Assembly: GCF_002502735.1 (NCBI RefSeq)
Contig: NZ_DAQC01000006.1
Coordinates: 186,001-250,000 of the forward strand
DNA length: 64,000 nucleotides
Source: Methanoregula sp. UBA64
Lineage (GTDB): Archaea; Halobacteriota; Methanomicrobia; Methanomicrobiales; Methanospirillaceae
Reading direction: 5' to 3'
Position 1 is the first letter of the stretch, and each line of letters opens with the position of its first letter. Shown here one piece after another: positions 50,957-58,350 of this stretch. A program made the translations under genes and the position numbers. Below the pieces are notes generated by a model, which searched no databases, was not told the DNA's origin, and saw only the letters and a program-made list of their open reading frames with translations.

Positions 50957-52354
50957 TTGGATACCGGCAGCTCAGTCCCGTCCGATAAAAGCAGTACCGC
51001 ATTTGGGTGGCGGTTTGTAGCGCCCCTGTATATCGGTTCTGCACTCAACCCGGTCAACAGTTCTTTTATTGCAACCGCGCTTGTGTCGATTGCATCTGCC
51101 GTGAACGTTACGGTGGGACAGACCGCAGTTCTTGTTGCAGCACTCTATATGGCATGTGTCGTTGCCCAGCCGGCAGCCGGGAAATTATCGGAAACATTCG
51201 GGCCGCGGAGGGTATTTTTGGCAGGCATCCTTGCCGTGCTTATAGGGGGTTTTGTCGGAGGATTCGGCCATGACCTCGCAACACTGATCGTATCGCGGAT
51301 CCTTATCGGCATTGGTACTTCCACCGGCTATCCTTCGGCAATGCTCATCATCCGGAACCGGGCAGAATCGGCAGGGCTCACTAAAACCCCCGGTAACGTG
51401 CTTGGCGGCCTTATGATTGCAGGTATGGCGACGGCAGTTATCGGCCTGCCTATTGGCGGATTCCTGGTATCTGCGTGGGGCTGGCAGAGTGTATTTTTAA
51501 TAAATATCCCGCTCGCTCTTCTCGCACTCGCTATGGCATTGTTCTGGATACCAAAAGATCCTCCGTGCACACCGGTAAAATCCGCCCGGGAGGTTGCAGA
51601 ACGCATCGACCTTGCCGGCATCGCGATCTTTTGCTGTACAATGGCTGCGCTTCTTCTCTTTCTCCAGTCGCTGCCGGATCCGGCATGGGCAGTGCTTGGC
51701 GTTGCCATCCTTACGGGTCTGGCGTTTATCTGGTGGGAACAGCATGTGCGCCGCCCGTTCATCGATGTCCATCTGCTGGTTTCAGACCGGCCTTTGATGC
51801 TTACGTATGTGCGTTTCGCCCTGGCCAATCTCTGCGTCTACACCATATTGTATGGGGTAACGCAATGGGTCCTTGTTGCCAAAGACGTTTCTGCTGCTGA
51901 ATGCGGACTCCTGATCGTACCGATGAGCCTTGCATCCGTGGTTATTGTCTTGCCGGTTTCGCGGCTGAATATGGTACGCACCCCGCTTATCGTGTCTGCT
52001 GTCGCCTGCCTTGCGGGATCCCTTGGCCTGCTCCTCGTGGTCTCCGCCACCCCCCTGATCTGGATAGTCCTCGTTACCGGATTCTTTGGGATTACTATGG
52101 GGCTGTGCATCAGTGCGAACCAGACCGCACTGTATACCCAGGTCACCACGGATCATATCAGTACGGCGTCAGGGCTGTTCCGTACCTTCGGGTATCTCGG
52201 TTCGATTGCTTCTTCGGCACTTATAACGATATTTTTCACCCCTGTTGTCAGCGATCGGGGCCTGCATGGTATTGCTGCGATTATGGTCATCTTCAGCATT
52301 TCAGGGCTGGCCATTGTTCTTGCGGACAAAAAAATCATGGCCCGGCCGGACTGA
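50957..52354 (+). CDS. MFS drug/solute exporter (DHA2/EmrB-like)
   Basis: A transporter of about 465 residues with some 12-14 membrane helices. The loop between helices 2 and 3 has GKLSETFGPRRVFL, and the helix 5 antiporter-like motif is seen as GLMIAGMATAVIGLPIGGFL. The GWQSVFLINIP segment is characteristic of the DHA2 group. I chose TTG 50957 because GGAGGT sits 8 bases upstream; TTG 50906 would add residues without good support. Probably exports the ligand of the adjacent TetR. Confidence 0.9.
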   Translation: MDTGSSVPSDKSSTAFGWRFVAPLYIGSALNPVNSSFIATALVSIASAVNVTVGQTAVLVAALYMACVVAQPAAGKLSETFGPRRVFLAGILAVLIGGFVGGFGHDLATLIVSRILIGIGTSTGYPSAMLIIRNRAESAGLTKTPGNVLGGLMIAGMATAVIGLPIGGFLVSAWGWQSVFLINIPLALLALAMALFWIPKDPPCTPVKSAREVAERIDLAGIAIFCCTMAALLLFLQSLPDPAWAVLGVAILTGLAFIWWEQHVRRPFIDVHLLVSDRPLMLTYVRFALANLCVYTILYGVTQWVLVAKDVSAAECGLLIVPMSLASVVIVLPVSRLNMVRTPLIVSAVACLAGSLGLLLVVSATPLIWIVLVTGFFGITMGLCISANQTALYTQVTTDHISTASGLFRTFGYLGSIASSALITIFFTPVVSDRGLHGIAAIMVIFSISGLAIVLADKKIMARPD

Positions 52355-52431
52355 CGAAAAAGAAACAGCCGCGATCGTTTCGTTCCTGTATGTACAGAGA
52401 ACCAATGTCCCGCCGGACTATAAAAGAAAGA

Positions 52432-53007
52432 TCAGTCTTTGACCTTTTTAACAAACCAGGCAATGTTCTCGCCCAGCTGTCTCATTGTGTCGATGCCTTC
52501 CTCGTCCGATTCAACCTCCCCGGGCATGAACCCTTTTGCATTGTTCCAGTACCGTGACCCGGCAGAGAACATCCCGCTGATCGTAAAGTAATGCATGATA
52601 GCGTCCACGGCCGAGACCGCCCCGGACCGGCGCTCGGCTGCAACCGCGGCGCCAAGTTTCTGCCGGAACATATCGTCGTTTGCCTTCCCGACCAGAAACG
52701 CCCGGTCCATAAAGGCTTTGATCTCCGGTGTTACCCCGGCAAAGTACGTTGGTGTCCCAATAACTACCGCATCGGCTTTTTGCATCTTTTCGATGCACTC
52801 GTTTACCAAGTCCTTTGTCTGGATGCAGCGCCGGTCTTTCTTCTCCAGGCATTTCCCGCATGCAAGACATGGATGAATCTGTTTTCCGCCAACCTGGATG
52901 ATTTCGGTCTCTATCCCGGCAGTTTCAACCGCATCGAGAACGTGCCGGATCAGGCGGTACGTGTTGCCGTCCTTATGGGGACTTCCGTTGAATGCAATGA
53001 CTTTCAT
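52432..53007 (-). CDS. Iron-sulfur flavoprotein (NADPH-dependent FMN reductase-like)
   Basis: A 191-residue flavodoxin-fold protein. The FMN phosphate loop is FNGSPHKDGNT near residue 6, and the cysteines CLACGKC plus RRC near residues 49-62 match the compact 4Fe-4S motif of methanogen Isf proteins. TPTYFAGVTPEIKAFMDR contacts the flavin. Isf-type proteins carry electrons or reduce O2/H2O2. It is divergent from an HxlR gene 88 bases away. A fragment of a second copy lies at 47157-47262. Confidence 0.9.
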   Translation of the reverse strand: MKVIAFNGSPHKDGNTYRLIRHVLDAVETAGIETEIIQVGGKQIHPCLACGKCLEKKDRRCIQTKDLVNECIEKMQKADAVVIGTPTYFAGVTPEIKAFMDRAFLVGKANDDMFRQKLGAAVAAERRSGAVSAVDAIMHYFTISGMFSAGSRYWNNAKGFMPGEVESDEEGIDTMRQLGENIAWFVKKVKD

Positions 53008-53094
53008 GTGAGCCTCCCGGATATTTTCCCTTCAAGTACCTTTTAGGTAGTCAGTATAATATAGTAACCAGTAATCATAGTGTAACTGTGTAAC

Positions 53095-53451
53095 ATGAAG
53101 AGATCGAAAAAGAACGGTGCGTATCACTGCGAGATTGAGGCGGCCTTTGCGGTCATCGGGGGGAAATGGAAGGCCGGGATCATCTGGCATATCGGGAAGG
53201 AGCGGCCGCGATTCAACCAGCTGCGCATTCCCCTGGGGACGATAAGTCCCCGGATGCTTGCAAAACAGCTCCGCGAACTCGAAAGCGACGGCCTTGTGAC
53301 CCGGACCATGTACCCCGAGATCCCGCCCCGCGTGGAGTACGAGCTGACCGATGCGGGAAAAGCGCTCATCCCCATACTTGAAGAGGTCACCAGGTGGGTA
53401 AGGGAATACTGCCCAAAGACGGCCCGGCAGATCGAAAAGTCCCGGGAATGA
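53095..53451 (+). CDS. HxlR-family transcriptional regulator
   Basis: A 118-residue winged-helix regulator. The family signature is CEIEAAFAVIGGKWKAGIIW, then ISPRMLAKQLRELESDGLV and EIPPRVEYELTDAGKAL, with the wing at the end. The start is ATG 53095. The divergent flavoprotein at 52432-53007 is the likely target: the gap contains AGTATAATATAGTAACC (53052-53068), an AT-rich promoter with overlapping near-palindromes. HxlR proteins often sense redox or electrophile stress. Confidence 0.93.
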   Translation: MKRSKKNGAYHCEIEAAFAVIGGKWKAGIIWHIGKERPRFNQLRIPLGTISPRMLAKQLRELESDGLVTRTMYPEIPPRVEYELTDAGKALIPILEEVTRWVREYCPKTARQIEKSRE

Positions 53452-53783
53452 ATCTGTTCCCTACGGTATTCCGGCGCCAAATCTCGCCCGGATTCCCATT
53501 CCCGGCACCGAATCCGGGCCCGTATCGGGCTCTGTTTAAAAAGGAGCTCAAACAGGTTGTATTTTTGCAATCGGACAAAATAAAACGATCACATAGCGTC
53601 GATCCTTTGCCTGTTTATGGCCCCGGTCGGTCGGGACGTTTGAGAAAAAGAGGCTGCCGGAACGCGTTTATGGCCCGAATAACAGCATTATATGGAGCTT
53701 AATTTGGGAGCATTTTGGCGAATGGGGCGATTATATCCGGCATTTCCCGCGCAAACCAAAAAGGAGGGTTTTACGGTCGTATT
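53452..53783. other. Non-coding gap between two HxlR genes
   Basis: No gene is supported. Reading on either strand gives no regular protein pattern. The stretch shares short words with the gap at 41700-42207, such as GTCGTATTTCAG near 53775 against ATCGTATTTCAG near 41986. The left part lies after HxlR 1 and the right part after HxlR 2, which converge here. Confidence 0.4.
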
Positions 53784-54119
53784 TCAGGAGGGTTTTTTGG
53801 GTACATGCTCCGCTCCCCACGTTGCCATCATCTCCAGGATGGGAACCAGGCTTTCCCCCTTCTCCGTCAGGGTATACTCAACCCTCGGCGGTATTTCCGG
53901 GAATTCTTCGCGGTGGAGCAGATCCTCGCGTTCAAGGGCGCGTAACTGCTGGCTTAAGATCTTATCCGAAATTGTTGGCAGCCTCTTTTTGATCTGCCCG
54001 TACCTCTGCATCTTCTCGTTTTTGATCAGCCAGAGGATCACCCACTGCCACTTCCCCCCGACAATCGAAACGGTATAGGACATCGGGCAGATCAGCGGAT
54101 CGACAGGCCCATCCCTCAT
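53784..54119 (-). CDS. HxlR-family transcriptional regulator (second)
   Basis: A 111-residue winged-helix regulator, distinct from that at 53095. It shows CPMSYTVSIVGGKWQWVILW, then ISDKILSQQLRALEREDLLH and EIPPRVEYTLTEKGESL. GGAGAG precedes ATG 54119. It is divergent from the SnoaL/flavoprotein pair, with a palindrome in the gap. The N-terminal cysteine near residue 11 is where related regulators sense redox state. Confidence 0.92.
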   Translation of the reverse strand: MRDGPVDPLICPMSYTVSIVGGKWQWVILWLIKNEKMQRYGQIKKRLPTISDKILSQQLRALEREDLLHREEFPEIPPRVEYTLTEKGESLVPILEMMATWGAEHVPKKPS

Positions 54120-54165
54120 GCGACAACTCTCCTTTTCGTAAGTATCTCACCTGAATGTTCGTCTG

Positions 54166-54176
54166 TAGTTTAACTA
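54166..54176. promoter_or_regulatory. Palindrome in the divergent HxlR promoter
   Basis: TAGTTTAACTA has arms TAGTT/AACTA around one base. It lies between the second HxlR gene and the divergent SnoaL-like gene, at the place expected for a shared operator. Confidence 0.45.
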
Positions 54177-54213
54177 AATGTACCTTCTTATAACGATCAG
54201 GAAAAAAAGAGTG

Positions 54214-54657
54214 ATGCCCGGTATGGCTGACAAGTTTTCGCCAGCAATCATTGCTGCACAAAAGTACCTGACGGTGGTACAAGGCGCCTCCCTGGAGGTC
54301 TGGATGGATATCTGGGCCGAAAATGCTGTGGTGGAATTCCCCTACTCCCCGGACTCATATCCCCGGCGGCTGGAAGGCAGGGATGCCATTTATGCCTATT
54401 ACAAAAATATCGCATCAGCCTTTGAACTGCGCACGGAGCACCCCCCTGTGGTGGCCTGCCCGTCATCAGATCCCCGGGTTGCGATCTTTGAAATATCCAT
54501 GGGTTTTTTCATCCGGTCGACCGGGAATGAGTATCTCCAGGATTATATCTGCGTGGTAAAAGTCCGCGGAGACGGGCGGATCGTTCTCTGGCGCGAATAT
54601 TCCGATCCGCTCCGTGCGCTTAAGGCCATCCATCCGGACAGGGTGAACCCCCCATGA
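54214..54657 (+). CDS. SnoaL-like (NTF2-fold) protein
   Basis: A protein of about 147 residues with the NTF2/SnoaL pattern: VVQGASLEVWMDIWAENAVV, then EFPYSPDSYPRRLEGRDAIY and an ending of the type GDGRIVLWREYSDPL. Such proteins bind or isomerise small hydrophobic compounds. Starts at ATG 54214 and ATG 54223 are both possible, and the frame extends further upstream with less support. It overlaps the flavoprotein gene by 4 bases, so the two are cotranscribed and probably act on the same compound. Confidence 0.83.
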   Translation: MPGMADKFSPAIIAAQKYLTVVQGASLEVWMDIWAENAVVEFPYSPDSYPRRLEGRDAIYAYYKNIASAFELRTEHPPVVACPSSDPRVAIFEISMGFFIRSTGNEYLQDYICVVKVRGDGRIVLWREYSDPLRALKAIHPDRVNPP

Positions 54658-55256
54658 AGGTAGTGGGGATCCTGGGCAGCCCGCGCCCGGATGGCAACAC
54701 GGCAACACTCCTCTGCCATGTGCTGGAAGGAGCAGCCGCACAGGGCGCCACGACAACAACGATAGCTGCATACCGGCTCGCGGTCCGCGCCTGCACAAAC
54801 TGCGATGCCTGCAAACGCACCGGGAAATGCGCAATAAACGATGACATGCAGGAGATCTACCAGCGGATCAGCGAATCCGATGTGGTAATCTTTGCGTCAC
54901 CAAATTACATGGGCGGGATCTCCGGGCATCTCAAACCGGTCATCGACCGGCTGTACCGTTATTTCACGGTGACCGGGACAGGGGAACTGGCAACAACAAT
55001 TTTCCCCTCAAAAAAAGCTGCACTGCTCATTACCCAGAATTCCCCCGGTGATAACAGGTACTACGTCGAAGCATTTACCCCGCTCCGTGGCATTCTCCAT
55101 CTCGTCTTCCAGGGAAGTTTTGACCCGGTACATGAATCGCTCCTGGTGCCACTTCTCCTTGCTCCCGCCATGCAGGGAAAAAACAGTGTGACGGAGAACC
55201 CGAAGTTATTGCAGGAAGCGTACGCGTTCGGTGCCGGGCTGGTGCGGGAAAAATGA
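54654..55256 (+). CDS. Iron-sulfur flavoprotein (second)
   Basis: A 200-residue flavodoxin-fold protein. The FMN loop is LGSPRPDGNTAT near residue 7, and CTNCDACKRTGKC near residues 46-58 is the Isf-type cluster site. SPNYMGGISGHLKPVIDRLY binds the flavin ring region. It belongs to the same family as the protein at 52432 but is only distantly similar. It forms an operon with the SnoaL-like gene under the divergent HxlR at 53784. Confidence 0.9.
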   Translation: MKVVGILGSPRPDGNTATLLCHVLEGAAAQGATTTTIAAYRLAVRACTNCDACKRTGKCAINDDMQEIYQRISESDVVIFASPNYMGGISGHLKPVIDRLYRYFTVTGTGELATTIFPSKKAALLITQNSPGDNRYYVEAFTPLRGILHLVFQGSFDPVHESLLVPLLLAPAMQGKNSVTENPKLLQEAYAFGAGLVREK

Positions 55257-55486
55257 CCCCGGCATGAGCCGTGTCCGCTGCCAGCGGCCGGGCCCGTGCT
55301 CACCCGGGTCACCGGCTAACCATAATCCCCCCGGACGTACGGCGCAGGATAAAAAGATCCTCCCCCTCTGATGATCGAGGGTCATCTTTTTAGAAATACC
55401 CGGGACATCTGGCCGGTTGTCCACGCGGGGGCACAAAACCCGTTCCTGCGCACGAAAAAAGCGCCGCAGGCCTTTTAAAAAACCGG

Positions 55487-56863
55487 TTACTGCCGCTTCC
55501 ATGCCATGATCCCGAAGGCCAGGACCACGGCGCCGAGCGGGGCGTACTGGAGCGGGGCATGTTGTGTTGCCTGGTGAACCGGAGCAGTTGTAATGGCTGT
55601 ACTGGCGATTGCGACCGTTGCCCGAGACGTCGGACTTCCTGTATCCGTGGCCCGGATCGTTGTTGGAACGGTTGCCAGAGGAGATGAGTTCGCACCGATG
55701 GCATACAGGTTCTTATCATTACTCCCGACATAGACAATCCCGTTTGCCACCGCCGGGGACGAATCCACCTTATCCCCCGTAGCGAACCTCCACATCTCTT
55801 TCCCCGTCACCGCATCGATAGCATACAGGTTCTTATCCTCGCTTCCGACAAAGACAATGCCGTTTGATACCGCAGGTGATGAATCCACCTTATCACCCGT
55901 AGCGAACCTCCACTTCTCTTTTCCTGTCATGGCATCGATCGCATACAGGTTTTTATCCCAGCTCCCGACATAGACAATGCCGTTTACGACTGACGGGGAC
56001 GAAATAACCCGATCCCCTGTAGCGAACCGCCATTTCTCTTCTCCCGTCATGGCATCGATTGCGTACAGGCGTTTATCTTCATTCCCGACATAGACAACAC
56101 CGTTTGCCACCGCCGGGGATGAATACACCCAGTCTCCCTTCGTGGTCCGCCATTTCTCTTTTCCCGTCGCAGCATCGATGGCATACAGGTTTTCATCGCC
56201 ACACCCCAGATAGACAATCCCTTTCGCAACCGCCGGCGATCGATCCACATAATCTCCCATAACGAACCGCCACCGCTCTTTTCCCGTTATGGCATCGATT
56301 GCGTGCAGGCTTCCGTTTGTACCCTTGAGATCGTACCGGCTTTCATCGGCGTTACCCGCATATACAATCCCATTCACCACTGCCGGGGCTGAGTACACCC
56401 AGCCCCCCATGGCAAATCTCCATTTTTCCTTTCCGGTCGCTGCATCGATCGCATACAGGTTCTTGTCTTCGCTCCCGACATACACTGTGCCGTCCGCGAA
56501 AGTCGGGGACGATAATATGTGATCTCCCGTAGTGAATTTCCACTTTTTGTTTCCTGTCACCGCGTCAATCGCGTACAGGTTCTTATCGTTACTCCCGACA
56601 TAGACAACACCGTCTGCCACGGAGGGGGATGAATAGACTCCTTCACCGGTAGCAAAATGCCAAAGTTCCGAATTTCCCGGTTCAGTACCTGCGTTGCCAT
56701 AAACTCCGGTATGCTCCGGATTTGCCCGGAACTGTGAATCTCCGGCTGAAGCGGGAGCAACAAAAACAAAGAGAAGGGAAGCTATCAGGAACAGAATAAA
56801 AAGATGCCCTGAATAAAAATTACTGAACCGTCGTCCGGATAAGGATATATTTCGGTCTGCCAT
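55487..56863 (-). CDS. Exported PQQ-like beta-propeller with C-terminal anchor (1)
   Basis: A 458-residue surface protein with an N-terminal signal (LFILFLIASLLFVFVAPASA) and a C-terminal hydrophobic anchor ending KRQ. Between them are about nine repeats of roughly 40 residues with the pattern YVGSxDKNLYAIDAxTGxxKWRF, the PQQ-like blade. No dehydrogenase catalytic residues are apparent, so a structural or binding role is more likely. ATG 56863 follows AGGTGC at 8 bases. It is a tandem paralog of the gene at 56943. Confidence 0.88.
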   Translation of the reverse strand: MADRNISLSGRRFSNFYSGHLFILFLIASLLFVFVAPASAGDSQFRANPEHTGVYGNAGTEPGNSELWHFATGEGVYSSPSVADGVVYVGSNDKNLYAIDAVTGNKKWKFTTGDHILSSPTFADGTVYVGSEDKNLYAIDAATGKEKWRFAMGGWVYSAPAVVNGIVYAGNADESRYDLKGTNGSLHAIDAITGKERWRFVMGDYVDRSPAVAKGIVYLGCGDENLYAIDAATGKEKWRTTKGDWVYSSPAVANGVVYVGNEDKRLYAIDAMTGEEKWRFATGDRVISSPSVVNGIVYVGSWDKNLYAIDAMTGKEKWRFATGDKVDSSPAVSNGIVFVGSEDKNLYAIDAVTGKEMWRFATGDKVDSSPAVANGIVYVGSNDKNLYAIGANSSPLATVPTTIRATDTGSPTSRATVAIASTAITTAPVHQATQHAPLQYAPLGAVVLAFGIMAWKRQ

Positions 56864-56942
56864 ACTTTTTAGCACCTGCGTCTTTGATTTTACGTCTTTC
56901 TTTGAGGTTTCACCAAAACTGATTTTTACAAAATGGTGACGA

Positions 56943-58289
56943 TTAATGCCTCTTCAAGATTGCAATTCCCACTGCCACAAAGATCGCCATGGGCAGAGCA
57001 TACTGGAGCGGAGCCTGCCGGGTTGTCTGTGGGGCCGGAGCCCTTGTTGTGATTATCGCAGTAAGTGTAGTAGTTGCCCGGTATGTCGGAGTTCCGGTAT
57101 TCGTGACACGGGTAGTGACAGGAGCGGTTGTCAGTGTGCCTGTTGTTCTCCCGATCGCATACAGATTCTTATCATTACTCCCGACATAGACAACACCGTT
57201 TGAGATGGCCGGCGACGAGTCCACCCACTCTCCGGTAACAAATCTCCATTTCTCTGTTCCTGTCGCCGCATTGATGGCGTACAGGTTCTTGTCCCTGCTT
57301 CCGACATAGACGACGCCGTCAGCCACAGCCGGAGATGAAGCCACACCGTCTCCTGTCGGGAATTTCCATTTCTCCTTTCCTGTCGCCGCATCGATGGCGT
57401 ACAGGTTCCTGTCCCTGCTCCCGACATAGACGACGCCATCAGCCACAGCCGGAGATGAAGCCACTCTGTCTCCCGTCGGGAATTTCCATTTCTTCGTCCC
57501 CGTTGCCGCATCGACTGCATACAGGTTCTTGTCCTCGCTCCCGATGTAGACAACGCCGTCAGCCACAGCCGGGGAAGACCCGGACCGTGCCCCCATCGAA
57601 TACTTCCAATCCTCTTTTCCCGTGATTGCATCGATGGCATAGAGATTTTTATCTGAACTCCCGACATAGACAACTCCATCAGCCACAGCCGGAGATGAAT
57701 CTATATAATCTCCCGTAGCAAACCTCCATTTCTCTGTTCCTGTCGCTGCATCGATGGCGTACAGGTTTTTATCCGAATTCCCGATGTAGACAACCCCGTC
57801 GGCCACAGCCGGGGACGAATAGACCCACCCCCCCATCACAAATCTCCATTTCTCTGTTCCCGTAGTCGCGTCGACCGCATACAGGTTCTTGTCCTCGCTC
57901 CCGATGTAGACAACCCCCCTGGCAACGATCGGCGACGTGTATACATGATCTCCTGTCGCAAATTTCCATTTCATCATCCCTGTCATCGCATCGACGGCGT
58001 ACAGGTTCGTATCGTCACTTCCGGCATAGACAATGCCGTTTGCCATTGTTGGGGATGAATAGACAATCCCGCCTGTAGCGAAATGCCAGATTTCAGAATT
58101 TCCCGGTTCAGTTCCTTCGTTCCCATAAACGCCGGTATGCTCCGGGTTGGCCCGGAACATCGCATCTTCAGCGGAAGCGAGAGGGGCAGAAATCAGGAAA
58201 AGAAAAGTAATCAGGAACAAAATAATAGCAGGCCTTGAACAGGGATTACGGAAGCGTCTCCTATAAGGAAGGAAGATCAGATCGGTCAT
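56943..58289 (-). CDS. Exported PQQ-like beta-propeller with C-terminal anchor (2)
   Basis: A 448-residue paralog with the same layout: signal peptide (AIILFLITFLFLISAPLASA), nine or so propeller repeats (SSPAVADGVVYVGSRDKNLY type), a threonine-rich linker and a C-terminal anchor ending KRH. The blades are more alike to one another than in copy 1, suggesting recent repeat exchange within the gene. GAGGT precedes the ATG at 8 bases. Probably arose with its neighbour by tandem duplication. Confidence 0.88.
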   Translation of the reverse strand: MTDLIFLPYRRRFRNPCSRPAIILFLITFLFLISAPLASAEDAMFRANPEHTGVYGNEGTEPGNSEIWHFATGGIVYSSPTMANGIVYAGSDDTNLYAVDAMTGMMKWKFATGDHVYTSPIVARGVVYIGSEDKNLYAVDATTGTEKWRFVMGGWVYSSPAVADGVVYIGNSDKNLYAIDAATGTEKWRFATGDYIDSSPAVADGVVYVGSSDKNLYAIDAITGKEDWKYSMGARSGSSPAVADGVVYIGSEDKNLYAVDAATGTKKWKFPTGDRVASSPAVADGVVYVGSRDRNLYAIDAATGKEKWKFPTGDGVASSPAVADGVVYVGSRDKNLYAINAATGTEKWRFVTGEWVDSSPAISNGVVYVGSNDKNLYAIGRTTGTLTTAPVTTRVTNTGTPTYRATTTLTAIITTRAPAPQTTRQAPLQYALPMAIFVAVGIAILKRH

Positions 58290-58350
58290 GTTGTTTTACC
58301 TCGATTCTTTGACAGTAGGGTCTTCTCGGATATCTGGCAATACAAAAAAA

